64,000 nucleotides of DNA from Paenibacillus sp. JNUCC32 (GTDB lineage Bacteria > Bacillota > Bacilli > Paenibacillales > Paenibacillaceae). A model generated the notes under the pieces. It was given only the letters and a program-made list of their open reading frames with translations, searched no databases and was not told where the DNA came from. The position numbers and the translations under genes were made by a program. Location of the stretch: positions 2,604,001 through 2,668,000 of the forward strand of contig NZ_CP062260.1 in assembly GCF_014863545.1 (NCBI RefSeq), given 5' to 3'. Below, piece after piece: positions 43,120-51,672 of this stretch (the stretch's first letter is position 1; every line of letters begins with the position of its first letter).

Positions 43120-44076
43120 TTACCAAATGCTGTTATGGGTCATTCGTTTAGCCAATCCGTTCACGGTCAGCAGCAGAATGAGGTTGATCACGGAATTGAA
43201 GAGGCCGACTGCGGTTGCAAAGCTGTAGTTGGCATTCAGCAGCCCAATCCGATACACATAAGTTGCAATGATTTCGGAGTTCACCTGATTCAGCGGATTT
43301 TGCAGCAGATAGACCTTCTCGAATCCAAGCGCCATCACGTTGCCGACATTCAGAATCAAAATGATGACGATGGTCGGCACAATGCCCGGCAGATCCACAT
43401 GGCGGATCTTTTGGAAGCGCGAGGCGCCGTCCACCTTCGCCGCTTCATACAGAGTCGGATCAATGCCGGCCAATGCCGCCAAATAGATCACCGCGCTGTA
43501 ACCTGCCGTCTGCCAAATATCGGACCATACGTAGATGGAACGAAACATCCCGGGATCGCCGAGAAAGTTCACGGACTCCAGTCCGAAAAAATTCAAAGCC
43601 ACGTTGGCAAAGCCCAGCCGCGGGGCCAGAAAGAGCATGATGATCGACACCATGACCACCGTTGAAATAAAATACGGCGCGAAGGATACCAGCTGGACGA
43701 ATTTTTTGAATCGGCCGCCCCGGATCTCGTTAATCATTAACGCCAGCACGATCGGAATCGGAAACCCGGCTAAGATGAGATAACCGCTGAGAATGATCGT
43801 GTTTTTGACGAGCGTCCAGAATAACGGATTCTCGAAGAACAGCTCGAAGTGCTTGAAGCCTACCCAGGGACTGCCCCATATTCCCTTGATGACGTTGTAG
43901 TCCTTGAAGGCAAGAACGGCATTCAGCATCGGATAGTACTTAAATATCAGGAAAAACAGCAGCGGCGGAATCACGAGCAGGTACAGCTGCCAATGCTTCC
44001 TCAAACTTTTTCGTGCAACATGCCAATAGCCGGTGCTGGTGTTGGTATGGATAACAGGCTCCGACTCGATTACCAA
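43120..44076 (-). CDS. ABC transporter permease, LplB type
   Basis: A 318-residue permease with EAA loop LYEAAKVDGASRFQKIRHV and the expected ending NSIW. TTG is the start (MVIESEP), with GGAG six bases upstream; GGGGGG further up is followed only by ATT codons. It is the first gene of the transporter-hydrolase operon. The ATPase must come from elsewhere. Confidence 0.9.
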   Translation of the reverse strand: MVIESEPVIHTNTSTGYWHVARKSLRKHWQLYLLVIPPLLFFLIFKYYPMLNAVLAFKDYNVIKGIWGSPWVGFKHFELFFENPLFWTLVKNTIILSGYLILAGFPIPIVLALMINEIRGGRFKKFVQLVSFAPYFISTVVMVSIIMLFLAPRLGFANVALNFFGLESVNFLGDPGMFRSIYVWSDIWQTAGYSAVIYLAALAGIDPTLYEAAKVDGASRFQKIRHVDLPGIVPTIVIILILNVGNVMALGFEKVYLLQNPLNQVNSEIIATYVYRIGLLNANYSFATAVGLFNSVINLILLLTVNGLAKRMTHNSIW

Positions 44077-44134
44077 TGGCTTCTCCAGAATAATCCCCCC
44101 TAATGTAATGTCGGATGATGTGTCGGCATTGATA

Positions 44135-44148
44135 TGATAGCGTTTTCT
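44135..44148. promoter_or_regulatory. CcpA binding site (cre) candidate, transporter operon
   Basis: TGATAGCGTTTTCT matches the cre consensus TGWNANCGNTNWCA at all fixed positions but the last. It lies just downstream of the proposed -10 box, where CcpA would act as a repressor. Confidence 0.6.
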
Positions 44149-44158
44149 TTATGTGTCG

Positions 44159-44186
44159 ATCATAGGCGAGAAATCCGGTCCTTGAA
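44159..44186 (-). promoter_or_regulatory. Promoter candidate of the transporter-hydrolase operon
   Basis: Minus-strand TTCAAG, 16-base spacer, TATGAT. The -35 is weak, consistent with activation by the AraC sensor encoded upstream. Confidence 0.45.
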
Positions 44187-44290
44187 CAGGTACACTTCGG
44201 TCGTTTGGCGTACAAATTACCGCTTTTTCATAGGCCATCCTGTCTCGTCAGGGGCCAAATCCCGGGTATTCGCGTTTTCTTAGCCCAAAC

Positions 44291-44320
44291 AGCCGCATCG
44301 TCCAAAGCGACAATGCGGCT
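44291..44320 (-). terminator. Hairpin after sensor-regulator gene
   Basis: AGCCGCAT/ATGCGGCT stem with inner GTC/GAC pairing, 17 bases past the stop at 44337. The U tract is short. Confidence 0.6.
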
Positions 44321-44336
44321 AGCGAGGATCAACCCT

Positions 44337-46631
44337 TTACACGACCTCATGAGACTGACGGTAAGCGCTCGGGGAAATGCCGATGAGCCGCTTGAATGCC
44401 CTGCGAAACGAATGGGAGCTGTTATAGCCCACCTGAGCCGCTATTTCATCGACCGTGAGGTTCGTCTCGGCAAGCAGAATGGCCGCCCGATCCATCCGCA
44501 CCTTGATCAGATGATCGGAATAATTGACTCCGGTTACTTCCTTGAACAATTGGGAGATGTATTTCTCCGGCCGCTCCACGTGCTCGGCCACGCGGTATAA
44601 GGTGAGATCCGGATGTGCGTACGTCGCTTCGGTATATTCATAAATCTGCCTGATCAGTTTGGCATGGGAGTCCTTCTTTTTATTGGAAATATATCGGCAC
44701 AGCTCTCCCATGATCGCGCGGATTTCGTTATGGATCGACTCCAGCGGCTCGGTAAAGCCGATATCGATGATGCGCCTTTTTATGCTTTCAAACCATTCCG
44801 ACTCCGCAAAAATTTTCTGATCCATTAACTTAAGGAACGTTCCTTTGATTTCACCTACCAGCTGGTGCTTCATCTCGACGGATAACTCCCGGTGATGGAG
44901 ATTTTGATCCATGATCAGATTGACGATCTTCTCGGCTTCTTCCAGCTCTCCTGCCCGTATCGTGCTGATCAAGCGCTGCTCGGTGTCCAGCGGGTAGTAA
45001 TACGTTGTGTTGACGATTCGGGCTTCGCGGTACCACACCGTCTCTTTTTGATTCATGTAGACGGCATATTCAAGAGCCTGCTTGGCCTGGTCAAATGACT
45101 GCCCCGCCTCTGAGACCGAATCGAACGGATCGCCGAAACCGGCTTGGAGGAACATTTTATATTCATGCAGCACCTGCTTCGTCAGCGTTTCGATCAACCC
45201 CGTAATTCGAAGCTCTTCCTCCGGTCCAGGCTCTCGTTCTTGGTCGGCAAAGAACAAAACCACCATTTTGTCCGAGCCCAGATCCGTCATGGGCAGCGTC
45301 CCGGCGATTTCGGAAAAGGCCTGTTTCATGAGAAGCCGGGCGGCGTTAAGCTCATTAAGGATCTCCACGCTGTCCATGCCGGCATATCCTTTGATCTGCA
45401 GGATGCCGACATAGCCCTTTCCGTTATGCAAGGCAATATCAGCCTGCTGGGCAGCGGAAGCAATTTCGTCCCTCGATTCAAACTCGCCGGCAATCAGCCG
45501 TCTCAGGAAAGCATCCCGGACAAACGGCAGCTGACGCGTCAGCTCGTTTTCCAGCTGTTTGTTTTTGCTGATCATATTGGAAATATTCCCGCTCAAAAAG
45601 TCGAATTCATTGCGCTCCGTCACCTCATCCCTGCCGAACTGCTCTTTCATGATGCTTATCATTCGATGGATCGGCACACTGTTCCGATGAGCCAAATACA
45701 ACCCGAACAGCAGCCCGACGATCATGGCGCCTCCGGTAATGAACCAGGACGCTCGTTTAATTTGATCGGCATTCTCCATTAGGGCGCTGCGGGGGATGCC
45801 GGCCTGATAGACCCAACCGCTCTTATCGGAGTGCGTGGTGATCACAAGGTCATTCTTGTAGAACTGGCTGGTTTTGTTCTGATCGAATGCCGGATCGTTC
45901 ATGATTTGGCTTACATCGGATTCCATGTTTCCTTGAAGAGCAAGCGTATTCCCGTTCCCGTCGTGGATGTGGACCCAGCCGCCGTAGTTGTCGGTTAACC
46001 CCGAGAATAATCCGGCAATCGTCCGTGCATCGATCACGACCACAACATTGGCCGGGGAGGAATCGTTAAAGCTGTCCAGCGGGAGCGATTGCATGTACGT
46101 GATGACCGAGGTTTCGTTGTCCCTTTCCGAAAAGGAAGAGAGCGGTTTGATTTCACTGCGATGGGCTTTCTCCAGGATCTGTTGTTTCCATTCCTCAAAA
46201 CTGAGATCGTCATAATGAAAAAACTCATAATAATGCTCCGGCCGATAAGAAGAGCCCGACGTTACGATTAAGTCGTAGTTCGCCAAATAGATGTAGTAAT
46301 GCTGAAGAAAATCGTTGGTTTGACCGAAAGTCAGCACATTGCGCATCGTTCTCCATATGCCGTAAACATCCCTTTGGGCAAGATGATCGTTGAGCAGCAC
46401 GTTCAGGTCTTGATTGATCGCCAGCTGCCGCGTCATCCCTTCCACTTCCGCCATCCTGTGTTCCAGCAGCTCCTGGCTTTTCTCGAGCTGAACGATGCTG
46501 TTCTCAATCGAAATGGATTGCGTTACGGAGATGGAGGTTAAGTAGGATATGTATCCTCCGATGGTGGGAATGAGCAGAATGGCAATATAGGAGATGAGAA
46601 AGCTGCGAAAAACCTTCGATTGCTTAAGAAT
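44337..46631 (-). CDS. Membrane-bound AraC-family sensor-regulator
   Basis: About 764 residues if translation begins at the ATT at 46631. The N-terminal helix reads FLISYIAILLIPTIGGYISY. An extracellular Cache-like domain follows, then a second helix (ASWFITGGAMIVGLLFGLYL), a long cytosolic region, and a C-terminal AraC helix-turn-helix (VGYNSSHSFRRAFKRLIGIS). The first ATG (46454) would lose the first helix. The ATT is six bases after GGGGGG, and an in-frame TAA precedes it. The position fits control of the transporter-hydrolase operon just downstream. Confidence 0.82.
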   Translation of the reverse strand: MLKQSKVFRSFLISYIAILLIPTIGGYISYLTSISVTQSISIENSIVQLEKSQELLEHRMAEVEGMTRQLAINQDLNVLLNDHLAQRDVYGIWRTMRNVLTFGQTNDFLQHYYIYLANYDLIVTSGSSYRPEHYYEFFHYDDLSFEEWKQQILEKAHRSEIKPLSSFSERDNETSVITYMQSLPLDSFNDSSPANVVVVIDARTIAGLFSGLTDNYGGWVHIHDGNGNTLALQGNMESDVSQIMNDPAFDQNKTSQFYKNDLVITTHSDKSGWVYQAGIPRSALMENADQIKRASWFITGGAMIVGLLFGLYLAHRNSVPIHRMISIMKEQFGRDEVTERNEFDFLSGNISNMISKNKQLENELTRQLPFVRDAFLRRLIAGEFESRDEIASAAQQADIALHNGKGYVGILQIKGYAGMDSVEILNELNAARLLMKQAFSEIAGTLPMTDLGSDKMVVLFFADQEREPGPEEELRITGLIETLTKQVLHEYKMFLQAGFGDPFDSVSEAGQSFDQAKQALEYAVYMNQKETVWYREARIVNTTYYYPLDTEQRLISTIRAGELEEAEKIVNLIMDQNLHHRELSVEMKHQLVGEIKGTFLKLMDQKIFAESEWFESIKRRIIDIGFTEPLESIHNEIRAIMGELCRYISNKKKDSHAKLIRQIYEYTEATYAHPDLTLYRVAEHVERPEKYISQLFKEVTGVNYSDHLIKVRMDRAAILLAETNLTVDEIAAQVGYNSSHSFRRAFKRLIGISPSAYRQSHEVV

Positions 46632-46648
46632 AGATATCCCCCCTTAGG

Positions 46649-46662
46649 TGATAGCGTTTTCA
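46649..46662. promoter_or_regulatory. CcpA binding site (cre), sensor-regulator gene
   Basis: TGATAGCGTTTTCA matches the cre consensus TGWNANCGNTNWCA at every position. It lies immediately upstream of the ribosome site of the AraC sensor gene, so glucose repression is likely. Confidence 0.75.
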
Positions 46663-46918
46663 AAAAATAACGACTCCAGTTCTCCCGCCAGCTATAAATT
46701 TGATCATAATGGATGTTTGCGGCGCAAGGGTAGGTACTTCTGCGTATGGCAGGGTACATTTTTCCATACCAGGCCTGCATGCGGCTAAATGACGGAAAGT
46801 AACTCCATATTAGGGGAATCGGCAAGCTTGGTAAATATCCGATTGTTAAGGTTCATGATGCTTTATGACAATAACGGAAAATAACCATGCCTTTGGATAT
46901 TTTGACCATTGTCCACAT

Positions 46919-46944
46919 AAAAAAAAGCCGCGTTTTCACGCGGC
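46919..46944 (-). terminator. Terminator after DUF4253 gene
   Basis: GCCGCG-ttttca-CGCGGC hairpin with eight A before it on the plus strand, ten bases past the stop. Confidence 0.88.
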
Positions 46945-46953
46945 AGCTGACAT

Positions 46954-47715
46954 TTAATCCCACCAAAAATACCAGATATCGTGCTTCATTAAATAGTCCG
47001 CATAATGTCCAAGCGTCGGAAACCCGTCCATGACATATTGGCAGAAAATAAAATGCTCCTTGGCGAGCCGTAATGCTTCTTCAAACGTTTGGGGTCGTTT
47101 TCCGGCCTGAAGAATCCAAGTATCTTCCGAAACGGCCACAATTTTAATCTGATACTTCTGCTGAAAATGCTTAAAAATCACCGACTGATGCTCGGGCAGC
47201 GGACATTCGTTATAACCTCCCATCGGAACCCACAGCGGTGCTTCATATCCGGCTTCAGCCGGCAGCGTCAGCAGGATCACCTGCTCGTCCTCTTCCACCT
47301 TTCCCTGCACCCATGACGTATTCCAGTCAAAGGGCTCGGCATCCGATTCGCCAAACTCTTCGTTGAGCATTTCGCTGCCTTCCCATAATAATGAATAAGA
47401 ACGATATAATTCCTCAAAGCTCTTGCCTTCTAATTCTTCCGGTTCCAGCGCAATATCCGTATAGGATAATCGCGAAGCCACGATTTTTCCCAACACATCT
47501 TTCATGCTTAACCGCTGAACCTGCTCCAGCTCCTTGTTCACATATTCAGAAAGGGTTTCTTCTTCGCAGATCTCCTCCATCATTTCCACCAGATTGTAGC
47601 CGGGAGCGATGAGAATCCTGTGCTCCCCTTCCTTTGGGACAGGGAGCGTTAAGCCATCCAAATCCAAAACTTCAATATCACGTTCGCTTAAATAATTGGC
47701 AAGCTCTTCGACCAT
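46954..47715 (-). CDS. DUF4253 domain protein
   Basis: A 253-residue soluble, acidic protein. The C-terminal 120 residues show the DUF4253 pattern: PMGGYNECPLPEHQSVIFKH, AVSEDTWIL, then LAKEHFIFCQYVMDG and a final WYFWWD. The ATG is placed after GAGGTGTACAT; the open frame extends 25 codons upstream without support. Function is unknown. It is monocistronic. Confidence 0.8.
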   Translation of the reverse strand: MVEELANYLSERDIEVLDLDGLTLPVPKEGEHRILIAPGYNLVEMMEEICEEETLSEYVNKELEQVQRLSMKDVLGKIVASRLSYTDIALEPEELEGKSFEELYRSYSLLWEGSEMLNEEFGESDAEPFDWNTSWVQGKVEEDEQVILLTLPAEAGYEAPLWVPMGGYNECPLPEHQSVIFKHFQQKYQIKIVAVSEDTWILQAGKRPQTFEEALRLAKEHFIFCQYVMDGFPTLGHYADYLMKHDIWYFWWD

Positions 47716-47815
47716 ATGTACACCTCGAATATAGCAGATTTTGAAACCAGTATAAGTTCTTACCCTTAATTTTACAAATGATAGAACCACTTAGATAGTC
47801 ACTTATAAACAAGCT

Positions 47816-47846
47816 CAAGAGGACGAGCTTTACGCTCGCCCTCTTG
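47816..47846 (-). terminator. Terminator after SLH protein gene
   Basis: Thirteen-base-pair stem with one mismatch (CAAGAGGACGAGC / GCTCGCCCTCTTG) and a five-base loop, 32 bases past the stop. Confidence 0.7.
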
Positions 47847-47878
47847 TATATGGACAGACATGTCCATGCTGTAATGGA

Positions 47879-49360
47879 TTAATTGACGGTCAGGGACGCA
47901 TCGGTTTCTCCTGCCCACTCGCCTACAGGTTTGATGGTATACGTCGATCCCGGCTTCAATTTACTTTCCTGCGTCAAATCGAATATGCCTACGGCTCCTT
48001 TTCGGCTTGAATATTTATAGGTCGCAATGTGTTGATTGCCGTCAGCGTCGGTCAATTCCACGCTCCGGCCGGAGAACAGCTCATCCCCCGGATCCTCGGA
48101 CAACGTGATGGCTATGGAACTGTCGCTGACTGCCTCGGCTCCGACGATGTCCAGCGGAGCAAACGATCCTGCAACGAATGACGGATTGGCGATCTGTGCC
48201 CAGTCCGAAGAAATGGTGTAGGTAACGCCCGGCGTCAACGTCTGGCCTTCCGGCAATCGGAATTTCGGCTCTTGCTTGCCGTCGGTGGATTGGGTGAAGG
48301 GTACGTATTTGGCCACGATGGGTTGTCCGCCTGCAGGCGTAATCGTAACTTCCCTGGCTTGACCAGAAGATATGATCTGATAGACCTTGCCATCGGCGCT
48401 GTTATTCTCATCCAATACGAAGGCATTGGCTCCGCGGCCTCCGCTATAAGCGGAAATAACATAACCGTAGTCGACGACGCCATTCTCCTTGAGCGCCTCC
48501 AATTCAAATGTATCCTGGGTGACCTGTCTGGCCTCGGTCATGTCCAGCTTCGTGCTGTTTCCTGTAAATGTACCTGCTGTTTTCCCTTTATAGGTCAGCG
48601 TATACGATGTCCCCGGTTTTTGAACGGAAGTTGGAACGATATAGGTGGAAATAGAACCCGTCTTCAGACGCGGCATATTCGTCAGGGCAAGACCGTCGTT
48701 AAATTTAAAATCTTCTTTGGCTTTGGCAAACGCCTCATCGTCCGATGTCAATGGAGCATCAAAGGTGACGATCAAGGTGATGGCATTCAGTGCGCGGACG
48801 CTCGTGATTTTTGCTTTTTCCGACGGTATTGCGTCATGTGCAATGCTGATCAAATAGGCAGCCTGACCTCGAGTGGCATGGCCCTCCTCGGAATAAAAAC
48901 GCTCAGCCCAGTAATCCACGGACTTCGCATCTCGTTTCAGAGCCTTAGACACCATCTGTACCAGTTCGGCATGGGTAACGCTTCCCCTTGGATCAAAACG
49001 TCCGTCCGGTGCCTGCATAATATCTAGTGCTACCAGCTCTGTTGCGTACCGCTCATACCACGCGTTAGATTTCACATCCGTGAAGCTTGGCTCTGTCTGC
49101 CCTTTGCCTTCAAGACCAAACGCAAGCACCAGCATTTTCGCCAGCTCCGCCCGTGTGATCGGACTTGTTATCCCCATCGTGCCGTCTTGGTAACCCTGCA
49201 TCACGCGCAGCTGGGACAGCCCTTGAACGGCTTGCTCTATATCTTGGGCAGCGAGCGGCGCTTGTGCAGCTTCGGCCTGCAGAACATGAAACGGAAGCGT
49301 CGCCGTTCCCAGTGCGGCGGCCAGCATCATGGCCGCCAGTTTATTCGAATACTTCTTCAT
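47879..49360 (-). CDS. SLH-domain surface protein
   Basis: A 493-residue exported protein. The signal peptide ends near residue 31 (LQAEA). At least two S-layer homology motifs follow (ITRAELAKMLVLAF, YATELVALDIMQAPDGRFDP), with a degenerate third around residues 145-180. The rest has three Ig-like repeats of about 85-100 residues (SVRALNAITLIVTFDAPLTS; VGAEAVSDSSIAITLSEDPG). It should anchor to pyruvylated wall polymers. It lies beside the histidine kinase/response regulator pair but is transcribed from its own leader. Confidence 0.88.
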   Translation of the reverse strand: MKKYSNKLAAMMLAAALGTATLPFHVLQAEAAQAPLAAQDIEQAVQGLSQLRVMQGYQDGTMGITSPITRAELAKMLVLAFGLEGKGQTEPSFTDVKSNAWYERYATELVALDIMQAPDGRFDPRGSVTHAELVQMVSKALKRDAKSVDYWAERFYSEEGHATRGQAAYLISIAHDAIPSEKAKITSVRALNAITLIVTFDAPLTSDDEAFAKAKEDFKFNDGLALTNMPRLKTGSISTYIVPTSVQKPGTSYTLTYKGKTAGTFTGNSTKLDMTEARQVTQDTFELEALKENGVVDYGYVISAYSGGRGANAFVLDENNSADGKVYQIISSGQAREVTITPAGGQPIVAKYVPFTQSTDGKQEPKFRLPEGQTLTPGVTYTISSDWAQIANPSFVAGSFAPLDIVGAEAVSDSSIAITLSEDPGDELFSGRSVELTDADGNQHIATYKYSSRKGAVGIFDLTQESKLKPGSTYTIKPVGEWAGETDASLTVN

Positions 49361-49493
49361 AAGTAAGTCCTCCCTATCTTCGATGAATATGAACGATAAT
49401 CGTCATATCTCCATGATAGATGAGATTCCTAAACTCCCAAGAAATCCGGGATTAAACGTTTCGAAAATATTTATTAACAATTTCTAAACTCAT

Positions 49494-50189
49494 TCAGACC
49501 GAAAAACGATAGCCTGCTCCCCATACCGTTTCAATGTACTGCGGGTTGGATGGATCCAGCTCCATCTTTTCGCGCAGCTTTCGGACGTGAACGGTGACGG
49601 TAGCGATATCCCCGCTGGAATCCATGCCCCAAATCCGTTCGAACAATTCATGTTTGTTGAACACCCGGTTCGGATGGCTCGCCAGAAATTCAAGCAAATT
49701 AAATTCCCGGGTCGTAAACGCGACTTCCTGATTGCGTACGAACACCCTTCGCGCCGTTTTGTCGATGACCAGGCCCCGGATATGAATTTCCGAGCTTGGA
49801 CTCGGACTTTGCTTGCCCAGAAGCCTTACATATCTCATCAAATGGGCTTTGGCTCTTGCGACTAATTCGCTCGGGCTAAAAGGCTTGGTAATGTAATCGT
49901 CGGCACCGAGATTAAATGCACGGATTTTATCGATCTCCTCATTCTTGGCGGATACGATCAGAATCGGGACCTCCTTGTTTTTCCTGATATGGCTGCACAA
50001 CTCGTAGCCATTCATGCCGGGAAGCTGAAGGTCCACAATGATGAGGCTGTAGTCCTCGTTAAGCGCAAGCTTCAAGCCCTCGTCACCCGTATGGCATAAA
50101 TCGACGGCAAAACCGTTCAGCTCAAAATAATCCCGCTCCAACTGGGCGATGGTCGTTTCGTCTTCGATGATGAGAATGCGTGTGGCCAT
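49494..50189 (-). CDS. OmpR-family response regulator
   Basis: A 231-residue regulator. The receiver domain has Asp53 in IIVDLQLPGM as phospho-acceptor, and the C-terminal winged helix has FNLLEFLASHPNRVFNKHEL and GAGYRFSV. GGAGG lies ten bases before the ATG. It starts three bases after the kinase gene stops, so the order is kinase then regulator, the reverse of most OmpR-type operons. Confidence 0.93.
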   Translation of the reverse strand: MATRILIIEDETTIAQLERDYFELNGFAVDLCHTGDEGLKLALNEDYSLIIVDLQLPGMNGYELCSHIRKNKEVPILIVSAKNEEIDKIRAFNLGADDYITKPFSPSELVARAKAHLMRYVRLLGKQSPSPSSEIHIRGLVIDKTARRVFVRNQEVAFTTREFNLLEFLASHPNRVFNKHELFERIWGMDSSGDIATVTVHVRKLREKMELDPSNPQYIETVWGAGYRFSV

Positions 50190-50192
50190 GGG

Positions 50193-51665
50193 TTACCGCG
50201 CCTCCTTCCTGTTCGCTCGTTTCAGGGTAAAATACAGGCTTGTTCCGACGCCAAGCTCGCTTTCAGCCCAGATTTGGCCCCCGTGTCCTTCAATGATCTG
50301 GCTCGCAATCGCAAGACCCAGACCGCTGCCGCCTGTTGAAGAGTTGCGGGATGGCTCGGCCCGATAAAACCTTTCGAATATATAAGGGATCGCTTCCGGT
50401 GCGATGCCTGTGCCGTTATCCCGGATTTCAACCGTTACCCATTCCGGAGACAGCCGGATCGAGATGCCGATGTTTTTTTGCCCCTTGTCCATGAAATTCT
50501 GGGCATTTCCAATGATGTTGAGCACGGTTCGCTTTAATTTCTCAAGGTCGGCAATGACTTCGACAGGATCACCGGGGCGTTCCTTCCACTCCAGCCGAAT
50601 GTCCTTCTCCTCCAGAACATAGCGCTGCTCATCGATGCAGTCGTCAATGAAACCGATGATATCGACATGCTCGAACATAAAGGGCACCTGCTTCAAATCC
50701 AGCTTGGAATACAGAAACAGCTCATCCACGAGTTTATCCAGATCGATGGTTTTGGTGTAGATGATATTCACGTATTTATCCATCTTCTCGGGCGTATCCG
50801 CGACGCCGTCTCGAATGCCCTCGACATAACCCTTTATATTCGTTATCGGTGTGCGCAGATCGTGTGAGATATTGGAGATCAGCTCTTTTCGGTTCTCTTC
50901 GTCCCGGAGCCGGAGCTGAATCGATTCGTGCAGCCGCTTTCGCATATTCTCAAACGTTTCGTTCAGCTGGCCGATTTCGTCCTTCGAATGCATATCCAGG
51001 GAAAACTGAAGATTCCCCTCCTTGATGTGTTCGGCCGAATTTCGGAGCAAGTCAAGCGGTTTGACCACGCTGCGCGTAATCCAGCGATATAACATCACGT
51101 TCGCAACCACGATGATGCCAACGAGACTCAATACAAGGATGGGCAACAGCTTGCGCGTTACCTCGCCGAAAGGACTTCGCTCGCGGATCACGTACACGCT
51201 TCCCTTCGTCTCGTCCGAGAACCGGAAGTCGAATTTGGCATAAGCATAAAAGCGTTCACCGATGCTCAGCGTATTGCGGATTTGATTGTTGTTCAGGTCG
51301 AATGGAGGGAGATTCGCTTCCAGCTCAGGCTGGTTTAACGTATTGGACTCGTAAACTTGAAGGCTTTCCTTACGGACGTACAGGCCTGCCCGCACGGTTC
51401 TCAGCTTAAAATCAAATTCCGTCAGCAGCTCTTGATCCAGCAGACCGTCCGGTTCGTTCTTGGCAAGATATTTTAATTCAAGGAAGATAGACTCCTCTTG
51501 CTCGGTCAGCGGGTTAACCTGGTAGTGAACTTTATAAAAATCCCGAACCCCGCGAATGTCCCCGGTAGCAGCGACGGTAAACAAACTGGCAGTCAAGACG
51601 AACACCAACAAGCTGATGACCAGCATGCCGGTAAAGGACAGCAGCAGCTTGATCCTGATCGACAT
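50193..51665 (-). CDS. Sensor histidine kinase (HAMP, HisKA)
   Basis: A 490-residue kinase with a first helix at about 7-30, an extracellular loop of about 130 residues, a second helix, HAMP, the phospho-His in NISHDLRTPITNIKGY, and N, G1 and G2 boxes (NIIGNAQNFM; IRDNGTGI; GGSGLGLAI). I start at the ATG giving MSIRIKLLL, seven bases after the amidohydrolase stop; the frame opens further upstream inside that gene. The tight spacing means the amidohydrolase, kinase and regulator are one transcript. Confidence 0.9.
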   Translation of the reverse strand: MSIRIKLLLSFTGMLVISLLVFVLTASLFTVAATGDIRGVRDFYKVHYQVNPLTEQEESIFLELKYLAKNEPDGLLDQELLTEFDFKLRTVRAGLYVRKESLQVYESNTLNQPELEANLPPFDLNNNQIRNTLSIGERFYAYAKFDFRFSDETKGSVYVIRERSPFGEVTRKLLPILVLSLVGIIVVANVMLYRWITRSVVKPLDLLRNSAEHIKEGNLQFSLDMHSKDEIGQLNETFENMRKRLHESIQLRLRDEENRKELISNISHDLRTPITNIKGYVEGIRDGVADTPEKMDKYVNIIYTKTIDLDKLVDELFLYSKLDLKQVPFMFEHVDIIGFIDDCIDEQRYVLEEKDIRLEWKERPGDPVEVIADLEKLKRTVLNIIGNAQNFMDKGQKNIGISIRLSPEWVTVEIRDNGTGIAPEAIPYIFERFYRAEPSRNSSTGGSGLGLAIASQIIEGHGGQIWAESELGVGTSLYFTLKRANRKEAR

Positions 51666-51672
51666 GCGTCGC

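Larger units (their letters stand above)
46632..46953. other. Intergenic region with cre box and terminator
   Basis: It contains the cre at 46649-46662 and the DUF4253 terminator at 46919-46944. Between them is A/T-rich sequence that should hold the promoter of the sensor gene; I could not fix its -35/-10. Confidence 0.5.

Noticed and set aside
42457..43665. 402-codon plus-strand frame rich in His, Asp and Arg
   Set aside because: Composition is typical of the reverse strand of membrane permease genes; it covers lplC and part of lplB.
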